DNA of 64,000 nucleotides, taken from assembly GCA_963573305.1 (NCBI GenBank), contig OY754330.1:3596001-3660000 (forward strand). Reading direction: 5' to 3'. This DNA is from Pyrrhosoma nymphula. Lineage: Eukaryota; Arthropoda; Insecta; Odonata; Coenagrionidae. Position numbers and translations under genes: made by a program. Positions 1-11,180 of the stretch are shown one piece after another (within the stretch, counting starts at the first letter, position 1; each line of letters starts with the position of its first letter). The notes beneath the pieces are model-generated. The model worked only from the letters and a program-made list of their open reading frames with translations. It did no database searches and was not told the origin of the DNA.

Positions 1-660
1 ATTTTTAATCGTTAATTTTTTAAATCGTTAATCCCGACTATCGGACATCGCCCTCGGCACTCAGTTATACGAAGATCGTTTTGTTGCTGCTTTCCAATAC
101 ATTTTCCTGACGTCTAATCACTTGATTCCTTCGTCTATTACATTTCCGGTAATTTGTCTGCTGTTTTCAATTCCTTGGCTCCTGGCGGTGAATCAAGACT
201 TCCTTTGGCGACTATCGAACCCACGACCGCCGTTTAAAAAGACGGAGGGAAGTACATACCTTCGCGTCCGGTCGAGATTATTGAAAACCTTGGTTTCCAT
301 TGCTGTGCAGGTAACAATTTTCCGCACATGGCCTCATGCTCGTTTGCTCACCTATCCTTTTTGCGTCTTGTATCAAAGGAACTTATTTGGCCGAATAATT
401 AATAAGACTGGTTTATATAGTAAATCGTGAATACACTTATCACTTATTAAAGCTCCTCCCTCACCAAGTGGATTGCATTCGTTGTGTAAGCGTCCCTCCA
501 TTTATATTATCACAATTTAGACATGTGCAAGGTTAAGGTCGTTTAAAGGGAGGGGAATTAGGAATCGGCGGATCGATAGATCGACTCGGGTTGTCAGTCG
601 GAGAGCACGGCGCAAGAAGGTTAGGTGATGGCACAGCGGCTACTAGGCAGGGTGTTCTGA
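1..660. other. Unassigned sequence, no gene seen
   Basis: I see no reading frame with recognisable motifs. The 102-codon frame at 122-430 has no family resemblance and no supporting signals. Ordinary mixed-composition DNA. Confidence 0.5.
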
Positions 661-664
661 CAGT

Positions 665-765
665 TTTACAATCATTGCGATCGCACGGATGATATGGTAC
701 GCAGTCACGCACGCGTGTGCGAAGATATATACCAAATACGGTGAAATTCACCATGAAAAAATCAT
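665..765. repeat. Dispersed repeat block paired with a downstream SINE (copy 1)
   Basis: This ~100 bp block (CATTGCGATCGCA..., then CGCAGTCACGC and GTGCGAAGATAT) recurs in the same orientation at about 49238-49320. In both places a tRNA-derived SINE head of the same subfamily follows, about 150 bp away here and about 250 bp at the second site. The pairing suggests a longer composite repeat rather than chance neighbours. Its right edge carries the inverted SINE piece GTGAAATTCACCATG. Confidence 0.5.
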
Positions 766-796
766 TCGCTAGTTACACCACAAAGCCATCTTAATT
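738..796 (-). repeat. Inverted, internally deleted SINE fragment
   Basis: Read on the minus strand, this begins with the same AAGATGGCTT(T/G)GTGGTGTAACT head as the plus-strand SINE at 806. It then jumps directly to the SINE 3' body (GCGAATGATTTTTTCATGG...), so the tRNA-like middle with its B box is missing. With the plus-strand copy it forms a head-to-head inverted pair separated by about 20 bp. Confidence 0.55.
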
Positions 797-805
797 CAAG
801 GAGAA

Positions 806-1003
806 TTTCAGCAGAATTAAGATGGCTTGGTGGTGTAACTGTGGCTAACGCACCTGACCGGCAATTGGGAGATCCGGGTTCGAATCCCTGTCAAGTCAAA
901 AAGATCTTTTCTTGGCGAATTTCACTATCTTCTATGAATTTGTGATGCAAAATGGGGACTATCCAAGAAACTACCAATCGGCTGGTAGAATGTTTAAATG
1001 AGG
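806..1003 (+). mobile_element. tRNA-derived SINE with an RTE-like LINE 3' tail
   Basis: The head resembles a tRNA: TGGCTAACGCACC is a plausible A box and GGTTCGAATCC (about 877-887) a clear B box of an internal Pol III promoter. A body of about 50 bp (CTTGGCGAATTTCACTATC) follows. The last ~58 bp (946-1003) match the 3' end of the RTE-like LINE seen at 51767-51826 (plus) and about 33930-33990 (minus), including the small hairpin CTACCAATCGGCTGGTAG. Tail sharing is how SINEs usually recruit a partner LINE reverse transcriptase. A separate tiny LINE insertion next to the SINE is the alternative, because the sister SINE at 49485 lacks this tail. Confidence 0.65.
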
Positions 1004-1009
1004 TGTTCT

Positions 1010-1420
1010 GACCGCTCGGTCAGCGTCCGATTAACACGCCCGAATTCGACGCCGTAGTCCACCAACCGGTCGATAGTCGACGGACGCTTTGGATGTCTCT
1101 CTTTTGGCTCCAGTCTGCCAGTTGTGATGGAAACGACGCCTCGCCTCTCTCTCTCCAGTTGTCGGCAATTTATAGATCTCGATGCAAATTGCAAATGTGT
1201 GTGTGTGTGGTGCGGGAGTGACCACACGCTGCACCTCTCGACCAATCCACTTCGATCGGATCCTGCGCTTCCCCTTCCTCGGCACAGAGAGACAGAACTA
1301 ACTCTTCGGGTGCTTCGGCTGAAAAAGAGGGGACGGCGGAGGGGAATGTATATTCATTCATCAGATGGATTCCATTCCCTCAGACATTATATCGAGTTCA
1401 CACTGGCGTGAATGCGCCTG
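1010..1420. other. Low-complexity stretch, no gene seen
   Basis: Short CT and TG runs (CTCTCTCTC near 1145, TGTGTGTGTG at 1195-1209) sit in otherwise unassigned sequence. Several overlapping frames are open in both strands here, as expected from simple sequence. None has a recognisable motif. Confidence 0.45.
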
Positions 1421-1423
1421 TGT

Positions 1424-1603
1424 TTGAACAAACAAAAAAACAAGCACTTTGTAATGATTTCACACTTAATTTGAAAGAACACGACCTAGGTTTCGGCATA
1501 TCAAGCCAACATCAGGCCTGATGATATGCCGAAACCTAGGTCGTGTTGTTCCAAGTTAAGTGTGGAATCATAACCAAGTGCTTATTTTTTTTGTTTGTTT
1601 TTA
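1424..1603. repeat. Long hairpin: inverted pair of Penelope-like 3'-type ends
   Basis: Two arms of about 80 bp (1424-1503 and 1522-1603) are inverted copies separated by 18 bp. The inner 24 bp around CCTAGG and GCCGAAACC are essentially perfect. The outer parts (AAGCACTT, CACACTTAA, AAACAAAC) diverge slightly. Reading outward, each arm starts like ...TGATATGCCGAAACCTAGG. That resembles the CTGATGA...GAAAC signature common at the ends of Penelope-like elements. No coding sequence. Family call is inference. Confidence 0.6.
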
Positions 1604-1983
1604 AAAATCATTATGAAGGAGTTCCACCTGGTAACGCCAGAGACAGTATCCTATGCACATGTGTGAAACAAATAGTGCAAATTAGTTCGAGTGCTGAACG
1701 AGTGGTCTCGTACATTGAGTATCTTTTTAGCCCTCGGCTTAACTTGGAGTCGGGACTCATCAATAGACTTATAGACGATTTCTCTTTGGTATTGATTTAC
1801 ACTTGGTGTCAATCCACAGCTGCATTCATTGTTAGTGTGGCACTAGTGGTAATAATTTTCTTCGAACTACCATGGGCACTAAATTGCTCTACCATGGCTA
1901 TAGAGCCTTACAGGCTTTTATAAGCATTTCATGCTGAAGCTCCATCCGATCAATCGATTTTATACGTGGGATATTCCACAGAG

Positions 1984-2076
1984 GAGGAAAAATCATTCGC
2001 CTTGAACGGGATTCGAACCCGGACCCCTCGATTTCGCGCCGAGTGCTTTAGACAGTTAAGCTGCCGAGGCGTCATA
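1984..2076 (-). mobile_element. tRNA-derived SINE (family A)
   Basis: On the minus strand the sequence reads GACGCCTCGGCAGCTTAAC, a variable loop, GCACTCGGCGCGAAATCGAG, then the B box GGTTCGAATCC and CAAGGCGAATGATTTTTCC. The same layout occurs at 4951 (plus), 57945 (plus) and 57820 (minus). The tRNA fold is imperfect and the sequence continues past the acceptor stem into a shared non-tRNA body, so this is a SINE, not a tRNA gene. Confidence 0.75.
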
Positions 2077-2079
2077 TTC

Positions 2080-4950
2080 TTCCCCTGTGGTTTTTCGAGG
2101 ACTTTATAGGATCAAGTTGTCCTGGAATGCCGGACAAATGATGCCACAGAAGCACAGTACAAGACGTAAGTACGCTTTTAGGACCTCAGTCCACGTGGAT
2201 CAAGCCAAATGGAACACAGTGAAATGTTCGCTCTTTTAATCACTAATTTTGAGGATTTTTCCTCAAACTTTATAAATTGAATATGTAATCTCATAAGGAA
2301 AGATTTTCGGTGGCAGTTGATTCATCGTGTTTTTTTAAATCAGGCTTGGATATATTACAGTCTTTTCATGGGCTTCGCAATCTTTTATCGAGACTCGAGA
2401 TAAGGCTGATTATTCTACCGCCTTAAATTTCCGCCTTGTGTTCATAGATGAGATCATAGATCCCCAACCCTCATTTCTTGGTGACTACATTTAGCTCTTC
2501 ATGATCATTACATCCTTTTGACTCCTCGTCTTATATACGACCATGATTTGACTCTTCTGTTTCATTAGAACGGAACTTTGCCGAGAGAGCATACCTGCGT
2601 CATTCAATTTGAGATGGTTAACAGACTTGCGCTTAATTCCTCAATTATATCGGACCAATTTTGAAAGTATAGGTCCACCCACTTTTGATAATATCCAACA
2701 CGGTGAACTTTTGGCTGTGGCCACTTTCTCAGGGGATCAATTTCAGAAATAAGTCGTTATTTGTGGTTTAACCTTTGCGCAGTTTTATTTTACGTTCGAT
2801 GGGATGTGCGGAGTGACTAGCGAAAGGAAACCCTCGTGTTGACTCTCTCTCTACGTCGCGATGTCGCGTCAGTTGTCTACTACCGTTAAAATCCCAGTAC
2901 GTGTATCGGACGTATTTTTCATGTCAGTGGTCAGGAACAATTTTCGTTTTTTTTTAACGTGGTCAGGTTCACCTATACACAAGTGTGTCAAAGAACGACA
3001 GAGACGCCAACCAATCGTCGTTCCGCACTTTTCAAAAACAACTGCTCTCGGTCTTTTATTGTAGATTTTCGCAGCTCATTGTTTATGGCATTCAGGCTTT
3101 TGGTTCTGCGATTAATTATTTAGTATTAGGCAACAGTTTCGCCGTGCTATGCTGCCGGCTTCGTCAGGCTTGTAAGAACAACAATGGTCTTTAAAAAAAA
3201 ATAGGTAAACAATTCCAGCAGTTGATGATTTTGAGAAGTAAAAACTTAATTTCGAAGAAGTCTCTTCCAGGTATAAGGGAGTTTATATGTTGTTATTATT
3301 TTCTTCGTGTAAACTGAATTCATCAATGAACGGAACTTTCTTTCGCGCCATAGTCGTTCAAATTTCCCTTCAGTGACTGCTGCGCGCTCTATGCTGAAAG
3401 AAGACCTGTGTGCGCTGACGTCCAGTAATGTTTCTCCGCATTACGTACCCCATTTCGCTTGCGTGCCGTCATCGTGGTACTTAGTGACTGCATTTTGAAC
3501 TTCTTATCTGCATCTTGCTTTGGGCTTTTATTTTTCTTCGCTCGATATTGAGAACACGCCAAGAGAGACATCGATTCCGGACGACGCCATCGCGAGCAAT
3601 AGCGAGTTCCCTCTTTGCTCGGCAGATGGCAGAGTCCGTCGAGAGACTCACTTTTTTTTGAACTAGTTAAAGAGAGGACCGTCAGATGGCGGGATTCCCC
3701 TTCTGGTTGACTAGGTCCGGGGGGTCGTGAGTGGGAATTTCGCGGTATGGGAGGCGGTGATTGTGATGAGTAGTCGTAATACGTGTTGCCTCCTCCTCCA
3801 TTGATAGATTCGACGATCTTGCTTCGCGGAAACGTCCTTCATTGAGTTGGACTCTGCCGTTGAGGCTCTTTGACGAGAGCTGCAGAGAAAGGAGACGCTG
3901 GCTAGAGAACGATCATGTTCTCCGATTGAACTCTCATTATTATCTATAATTTTATTGTCCTTGTCAAGGATTCTATAAAAAGTGTAAAAATAATATTTAA
4001 AATTATTTAAAACAAAGAAAGAAATTTTTAATTTTTTTATTATAAATTAATTATTAATTTTAATATACAATTAATATAATATTATAAATAATTAATTTAA
4101 TTAATTAATTATAATTAATAATATTTTTAATTTTTTCTTTCTTTTTCATAAAAATTAATTTCTTTAAGATAATGATTTTCAAGTAAGAATGTTTTAATCA
4201 CAGCAAACGCGCCCAACACCTTCCGACTTAAATATAGCTTGCTATAACAGGAAGCGCAGTGGCTATAACAGAAAAGTGGATACACGTCTGCTACTTGCTG
4301 TCCAAGCACCCTCTAATCTTAGCGAATTATGACATCAAAAGTAATTAGAAAAATAGACAAGTTTGCAGGGCGTGTATATAACATCGAGCTTTGTGAATCG
4401 CGACATCGACCAGTAAGGCTATTTGGTTCATATCGTATCGACAACATCTGCTCGTCCCATGTTTCCGTCATATCGCACGAGAGTGCAAATATTTCTCTCC
4501 CTCTGGATGGTTTACGGTAATCAAACTCTGGGTAATCTTTGGAGGACAAATCGATGCACTTCAAGTTGTACCACTTGCGTACTTGAGACGAGGATATGAC
4601 GACGTTTTTTTTTATTCTTCTTTCGCTTTCCTTACCAGTTCTCGATGACAAGCGTGTCAACGATGTTCTCGGCGAAAAGGTGAGTCTGGGATATGATTGA
4701 GGTGCTTCAGTTTTTTATTGGCATTGTGGGAAGGCAGGAGATAAACTCCCATCTCCCTTCTTATTTCTTTTTATCTGCGTGCCGTGAGAGGCGCCGTGCG
4801 GTACCTCTCAAAATCCCTTTCACCATTGCCGGTTGTAATGACTGCTTATTGACTTTTTAAATTGAATAATGCCGTCCATCGTTTAACATTTAAGATACCT
4901 GTGAAGACATCTCGCTCCTTAAAGCCTCCATAAAATTCACGTTGAGAGAT
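2080..4950. other. Unassigned 2.9 kb with one AT-rich tract
   Basis: No supported gene. A nearly pure A/T block lies at about 3940-4180 with runs of AATTAATTAATT. Separately, 3136-3167 on the minus strand contains a CTGACGA...GAAAC motif with a 4-bp GCCG/CGGC stem (see findings). The 113-codon minus-strand frame at 4319-4660 has no recognisable domain. Confidence 0.45.
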
Positions 4951-5060
4951 GACGCCTGGGTAGCTTAACTGGTTAGAGCACTCGGCGCGACATCGGTCTG
5001 GGTCAGGGTTCGAATCCCAGTCCAGGCGAATGATTTTTGTGTCACTGTGAATTTCACACA
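4951..5060 (+). mobile_element. tRNA-derived SINE (family A)
   Basis: Starts GACGCCTGGGTAGCTTAACT (A-box region about 4961-4975). The B box GGTTCGAATCC is at 5007-5017, followed by CCAGGCGAATGATTTTTGTG. Downstream, GTGAATTTCACAC (about 5046) is shared with the body of the SINE at 45725-45962, so the two families may share a central domain. Internal Pol III promoter boxes are visible. No terminator run of T is obvious. Confidence 0.75.
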
Positions 5061-5127
5061 ATTGTGTGACCACTATAGTGGGTGACTCCGTTAAAGTTAC
5101 TGCGCGGCCAGTTCCGCAGTTCTTTGA

Positions 5128-5384
5128 ATATACACCGTTAGTTTTTTGACGAAATCTATGTGTTATAAAGAGCTATTTCCTTCAATATTCTCCCTCTGGA
5201 GCGCTCAGCCATAATCTATCCCATGTAAAACAGCTTTTATTTTGAGGCAAATTGCTCGAAAAGTAGTTTAGCAAGGGGTTGATATTTTTATATCATTGGA
5301 AAGATGAGAGCTTTTTTCTTTAAAATGAGGCCAAATTCATCATATTCTAGGTGAAGTGATTTTTCGCTCTAGAACTACCTTAAT
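5128..5384 (+). mobile_element. TTAA-bounded MITE, copy A (5'-truncated)
   Basis: Only the 3' half of the family is present. It starts at the TTTTTTGACGAAATCTA region, runs through CTCCCTCTGGAGCGC and GGCAAATTGCTCGAAAAGTAG, and ends at GAACTACCTTAA. The left half is lost. It faces copy B (5729-6299) 3' end to 3' end across 345 bp of unrelated sequence. No coding potential. Confidence 0.8.
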
Positions 5385-5728
5385 TGTAATCGTATTCCGC
5401 CGAAGGTTGGTCTTGATATGTTGTTTACGTTCGGATGAAGGACGAGCTTCGACCACCGGTACGATCCTCGTCCTTGGGTGAGCAAGCGGTCGTCGCGTCC
5501 AGCGGAACGACGGCCCTACTTAGCAGTGTTGGAGGCGTCGCCCTTTGCCTTGGGGGCCAATCTGGGGTGGTTGGGGCCAATGTTTAATTCATGCGGGGGC
5601 AGAGTGAGGTGGTGGTGGGCGAGGCGACCATCCACAGCCCGAGGGACGTACACACCCGGAATATCCCAATGGTCGCGGAAGAGTACGCGAGCATAACCAA
5701 ACTTGGTGGCACTCGACAGCGGAGAGTC

Positions 5729-6299
5729 TTAAGGTAGTTTTAGTGATATTTCACTTCACCTATAATTTGATGAATTTGACTTAATTAATAAATAAAACTC
5801 CCATCCTTCCATTGATATCAAAATATTAACCCCTTGCCGAACTATTTTTCGAGCAATTTGCCTAAAAATACACAAGTTCTTCTTGCATGGGATAGATGAC
5901 GGCTGTGCGTTCCAGAGGGATAGAATATTGAATTGAATTAGGAATTTATAACACATAGATTTCGTCAAAATGTGTAGTTTGTATGTTTTATCAACTATTT
6001 ATAAAAATGAATCCATTATTCATCGCAGTAATTTATACAGAATCACAAAAAATCACCTCCTATTGTGAAGGCGTTTTAGCCGAACGGGATGAAAAAAAGA
6101 GTCAATTTAGAGACTTATGTGGTTATATTTATTTAATTTCTGAGAATTTTTGTCATATACGCTATATTTTGGGCCATTGCTATTACAATATTTAATTCAC
6201 ACTTCTTACAGACGCTGAAGTTAAAAATAAAATAAAATATTCGAATATGGTCTCCACTATGACTCTATGGGAAGTATATGTCTCGCTCAAACTACCTTT
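5729..6299 (-). mobile_element. TTAA-bounded MITE, copy B
   Basis: Complete copy in reverse orientation, 571 bp. It starts TTAAGGTAGTTTTAG and ends CTCGCTCAAACTACCTTTA. Internal landmarks of the family are present: CCTTGCCGAACTA, CCAGAGGGA, TAGATTTCGTCAAAA, CGCAGTAAT and GACTTATGTGG. No reading frame encodes a transposase, so it is non-autonomous. The right terminus has drifted from TTAA to TTTA. Confidence 0.85.
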
Positions 6300-6528
6300 A
6301 GGTCAGTGAGGGTGGGTCAAGCGTTGGTGAGCACGCAGAGGTTCCAAAGGACTCCTCTAGGGTGACCTCGACCTCACTGTGCCACACCACTCTCCACGGT
6401 GGATACTTGTGAGCTTTGAAATAGTTGCATTTTACGACTGCAGGACATAAAATGTGTGACGAGTAGATAATCGAATCGTGTGCACAGCGCCGCCGTCCAC
6501 GAGGTTAAAGTTAAACTTTGGGCCCTGA
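6300..6528. other. Spacer between repeat copies
   Basis: Unassigned sequence. I see no motif or repeat shared with the rest of the window. Confidence 0.4.
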
Positions 6529-6710
6529 GGGGCTATTCTGTATGACCTCGGGAGTATCCGAGTGTCGTCAGTGACGTAATTTTGACGTCACATCCTCCAA
6601 AATTGCAAATAGAGTCATTCAAAAGTTGAGATTTTGTCGGGGGAAGTGACGTCACATTCACGGATTTTCCGAGGTTTGACCATATCGAGTCCGTACTGAA
6701 TAGGGCCCCT
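6529..6710 (+). mobile_element. Short GGGGC/GCCCC inverted-repeat element, copy 1
   Basis: About 182 bp, starting GGGGCTATTCTGTATG and ending GTACTGAATAGGGCCCCT. The ends are imperfect inverted repeats. The interior has two GACGTCA palindromes (TTTTGACGTCACA and AGTGACGTCACA) and paired TTCCGAG-type motifs. Matching copies lie at 8750-8930 and, as an inverted pair, at 47773-48114. Too small to encode a protein. Confidence 0.8.
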
Positions 6711-8749
6711 TGGACTCTGCGAGGCACGAGATCGTAAGGGAGGACGACGCGTACGACGGCGGATTGAATTCCATAAAAAATATATATTATGAGATAAGTT
6801 TCCTTTATCACTACGACAGCACCACAGAATTTGATTTCCCAGACGTGATCATACGGCTTGTACATCTCCAAGTAGGCCAAACTCCTCTCATTATATGAAG
6901 CTTCCATACTTTGCTTCATTAATGGAAATGCCCTTCGTGATTCATGAATTGGCGATCGCTATTTCGTGGCTTACATGTTTTCAGCATCCGATATGAACGT
7001 TAACACTTCATCGGGCTCACAATGCCTTTGTACGATCGCATTATATAATTCGGAAAATCGCACGGTCTAAACAAGTCGTCCACGAAAGTGCATCCATCGG
7101 ATTCCACCCATCGTCCTCTTGAATTAATTCATAGACAGCCTCTAATCTACGGTGCACCGAACGAACGGACGTTGTTCATTAATGATTGAATTCGGCCATT
7201 CTGTGACATTCCTCATGCAATGTATATCATCTCCCGCGATGTGTGGCCAGAGCATTATGTGCAGTGCAGTGGCCAGGAAAGAAGAAATCCCTCGTCTGTT
7301 GAACACGAACTTGTTTACAACTTACATATTTGATTGATATTGCTATTTAATGGTCGGGTTTTAATTGTTCACGAATCGTGGACGCCACCATTCTTGGCGA
7401 CCGTGTTCATCTGAATAAATATCACGTCAGGCGTGAGTAACGTATTTTCAGATGATTTTTCCCAGCCCCCGCTACCAAATCGAGAACGGTTAGGTAAGCG
7501 ATCACAGCCTACATAATTAATTCCATCGTTCAAGATAGACGTGAGCGAATTGCACTTGTTGGGATTCGAAGTACATGTATCTGCATGCTGTGGAAATTCC
7601 ATTTTCGAGCGTCGGGGGTTTTCGAGGCCAAGACATTTCTTTTTAAGGAATCAGTAATCCACTTCCAACATTTTATCCGCCCAAAGGATGCAACGGGACG
7701 CATCGATTGTAGTTTAATTTTGTGCTAATCGAATGAACCTTTTGGTTTATGAGCTCTTGAATTAAGTCTTGACTTAATAGTATTGAACTTAAGGTGTCAG
7801 GTTCGACAATAAGGAAAAGCATTACACGCTTTCACGAATGGAAAATATATTCCAGCAAAAAATTAAACTATACTCCCTCTGCGCTGGAAGGGCTAAATGC
7901 TTTTAATAGGATTTTGTTCTTCAATATTGTCCATTATTTAAATTATGATATGTTGTACTAGTTAAATATCAATTATATTGAGAGGTTGGTCCAAAGGCTT
8001 AAAACGTGACGTCACTTCCGCTAACTTAGTAAAATTTAGTACGGCTAGTACGCCTTGATGTGGATTGTAACAAGGCCTCCGCCAGCTACAGGAATACGAA
8101 CCCCGGACGTGGGAATGGAAGGCCGGTAGCTTTAGCCAGGAGCCCATGCACCGTGTGTCCTGTGTTGTTCTTTTGTTTGCTTATTCCCCTTCCCTCCCTC
8201 CCTCCCTGCCCTCTTCCTCCTCCTCCTCCCCACACGGGGAGTCTTTTTCGGGAAGAGAGAGAGAGAGGACGGGCGAGGCTAGTTGCGTCGCCGCAACGCA
8301 CCTCTCTCTCTCCGCCTGCGCATATATGTATGTGTGCGTGGGAGAAGAGGAGGAATCCGCGGAGATGTTTGCTCTGCTCCTTCACACGCAACGGTTGCGT
8401 CGATTCGGAATGAACAAAATCGTGCTTTCTCGTGAAGAATTTGGGGAAGAATCGTCTGCCCTACTACCGCTAGGTCGGAAAAAAAACACCTGGTCCTCCT
8501 CGCCACCCTCCACATTATGTAATTCCGATCTCTCACATTGCAGCACTGCGTAATCATCTTTCGTAAGTTCGGAAAGTAAATCGCTAAGGAATCGATCGAC
8601 GGCACTTTTATCGACAAGGAAGTTTTACGATTCACTCACATATTCAAAGACAGTGTTCCAATTTGATTTAAGTCTTCTAAAGCGGTGAGCGTGAGGAGAA
8701 GTGAACAATGAGTGACGATGTTAAGATTTTCCGAGAGGATCAGATCTGA
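6711..8749. other. Unassigned 2 kb, no gene seen
   Basis: Short open frames only, without motifs. There is a CT/CCTCC-rich run at about 8180-8300 that keeps frames open on both strands, which explains the 101-135 codon overlapping frames there. Confidence 0.45.
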
Positions 8750-8930
8750 GGGGCTATTCTGTATGGCTTCGGAATTTCCGAGCCTCGAAAGTGACGACAT
8801 TTTGACGTCACAGTCACAAAAATTTCAAATATATTTCATTCAAAAGTTTCGATTTGTCGGGGACATTGACGTCACACCCACGGACTTAAAGAGGTTCGAC
8901 CGCGTCGAGTCCTTTCTGAATAAGGCCCCT
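8750..8930 (+). mobile_element. Short GGGGC/GCCCC inverted-repeat element, copy 2
   Basis: Same family as 6529-6710: GGGGCTATTCTGTATGGC at the start, CTGAATAAGGCCCCT at the end, TTTTGACGTCACAG and ATTGACGTCACA inside. TGA directly precedes the first GGGGC and directly follows the last GCCCC. That could be a 3-bp target duplication, but it is not seen at all copies. Confidence 0.8.
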
Positions 8931-10690
8931 GATGTTCGCATCGAAATGCCTCGGAAAGGCTTAGTTTTCTACTTTCGGGCGTGGCGGCGCCACGCAGTGT
9001 AACCGCCAATGGAATCACTCGGGCCCAACAAGGAGTGGGTTCCATGAGAGAAACGTTAAACCGTATTGTTGGTTTAATTAGGCTAGACCCCGTGTGTCAC
9101 TGAGATGAACAGCCTGGGTCCAAAGTTAGCAGTCCAAGTGTGCTAATGACTTGAGAAGGCAATGGTGATTACTCTCACTCGGAAGGCGGCTGCAACGATT
9201 ATTTATCCACCTTAATGGCATCTATCTGCAAGATAGGCGCCGCTGACGAAGGTTTCATTTTGCGTAAAAACTTCATGACGAAGGAAATACGTAGTTTTCT
9301 CTTCATCGTTCTTTGAAAAATTGTTATTTGACCTCTCAACTATATGGATAGCAATCTTTTAATATTGTGGTAGTGTAGAGTTCTGAATGAAATTAATTCC
9401 TTAGGACTTGTAAATGATAATTATTAAGGAGATTTTTTTATTAAAAGAGATTGATAATGTTGTAAATGAATGTTTAAGCACATTCATTACGCTTCATTTA
9501 ATATCCATGTTTTGGCATTGGTGCAGGTTTTAAATGCATACTTAGCAGTTCAGTTCATGTGCTACTAAGAATCGTATTATATTTCGAAAAGATTGATATT
9601 CAGTAATCGCAGTCAAAGTTGAAGCTATAGATAATGGAATTACTGCAATCTTGAGTCGTTGTCGTAGCGTTCTTTTACGACCCCGCTGTCTCTACATTGA
9701 ATCAGGAAAATTTTCCAAGTGTACCGTTACACGAGCAACTTGGCTCATTTAAGACCTGCATCACACGTCATGTAGCCAGATAAAGAAAAAACATGTGCTG
9801 CTACGCCGAAACAGGAGTTATAAACTTCCCGAGCGTGGAAACATTGTGAGATAGAGTCTAGTGCCGCCCTAGACTCGAATGCTGGAAAGGCAGATATCGC
9901 CCACTACTGCACACGCACTTGCTTAAGCACTCACCGCCCGCGAGAGAGATCCATCCATCCATGGGCTCCGCGATCGAAATGGAAATTTCGACCTCGAGAA
10001 GCGATACAAGCCGGGAGAATAAGGTGTGGCCAAGTAGGGCAGTCGCTGAAAAATTATATAGCAGTCGAAGAAGCCATTTAGGATATCCCCTCGCGTTTAT
10101 TCGCCAAAGAAGAATCCGATCGAGGCGTGGAATCATCTGTTTAAAAAAATAAAAACGCACTTCACCCAGAAGGTGGAGCCTCACTTGACGCGTACGAAAT
10201 AAATTAATTCTCCTCGGTAATAAATCCACGCTCGAATGCCGTTAAAATGATCCCGCGACTCTCGCTATCAAACCGGGCGTCACCGCTGATCATTATTATG
10301 AGCGCGGACATGTTGCGACATCTTGCGTTGGGGGGGGGGGGGGGGGGGGAGCCGTCCCATGGGCCGCGGGGGCTCACAAGAGGGACGGGTGCGGTTTTTC
10401 CGAGGTGCGGGCCCTTCTCTGGGTGCCGAGTGGAAGATGGCGCGGCGACATCGGCCGACGGAGCGGCGAAGAGGTGAGAGCGACCCCTTTGGGATTTAAA
10501 AAGAGTTAATCGAACAAAAGGCGGTTGAGTTGCGCTGTCGGTCACGTTGATTCTACCTCTAATGTAATCAATACTCCAGAATATATAGATTCATTAGACA
10601 AGAATCGCCTTTCAACACTGTGTGTGTACAGCTACAACGATTCACAAGAGACAGGATTTCACTTAACATCATTAGACAAGTGTCATTCAA
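8931..10690. other. Unassigned 1.8 kb with a 20-bp G run
   Basis: No gene recognised. A homopolymer of 20 G lies at 10330-10349 inside a GC-rich patch (about 10300-10480). The 113-123 codon minus-strand frames here have no family resemblance. Confidence 0.45.
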
Positions 10691-11112
10691 CGATCTGCCT
10701 GTTAAACTAAATGTTATGTTACAGCGTGTTCTAAACTCATGCGTACGGTACATCTTCCCCCTACAGAAACCAATTTAAGTGGCTAACCGTTAAAAATAGA
10801 AGATTGTTCTTGAAGTGTCTGTTTTTGCATCAGCTGTTCTCATTCAGGGAGCCTCACTATCTGTTTCAATTTTGTAAGTCTGTACCTAGTTCTCGTAGGG
10901 TCATAACTAGATGCAGTTCCTCAATGCTTTATTTTCCTGCTCATTGCACCACCAAATTTAGTGATTCATTTGTTGTAACAACAACTAAAATATGGAACTC
11001 ATTGCCAGTAAATGTTACAAACACTAATTATAAATCAAGTGAAAATTTTAAAAGTAAAATTTATGATTTTTTCCAAATTGGCAATAGCTCCTTTATTGTA
11101 ATCTATGCGTAA
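10691..11112 (+). pseudogene. LINE reverse-transcriptase C-terminus, 5'-truncated and frameshifted
   Basis: The translation shows a typical LINE RT tail. LQRVLNSCVRYIF lies at about 10720-10755. After a frame change near 10770 comes FKWLTVKNRRLFLKCLFLHQ. The terminal domain has TTTKIWNSLPVNV and ends at the stop near 11112. IWNSLP is the usual marker of the C-terminal region in Jockey/CR1-group LINEs. The palm domain with the catalytic aspartates is absent, so this is a dead 3' fragment. A 3' UTR and an AAT-rich tail follow to about 11170. Confidence 0.8.
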
Positions 11113-11180
11113 GTATAGTGTTTTGATTATTCTTATTGTGTCAGATATGAACATGTAATAATAATAAATAATAATATTCT
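11113..11180 (+). repeat. LINE 3' UTR and (AAT)n tail, tail-to-tail junction
   Basis: The plus-strand LINE ends in an AATAATAATAAATAATAAT tract at about 11156-11178. A second LINE on the opposite strand starts its own 3' end in the same tract. The shared microsatellite marks a tail-to-tail arrangement. Confidence 0.6.

Noticed and set aside
4319..4660. 113-codon minus-strand frame
   Set aside because: No recognisable domain, no repeat-family match, and a length expected by chance in 64 kb.
4951..5030. tRNA gene
   Set aside because: A and B boxes are present, but arm pairing is poor and the sequence continues into a SINE body found at other loci. The same applies to 806, 1984, 45890, 49485 and 57945.
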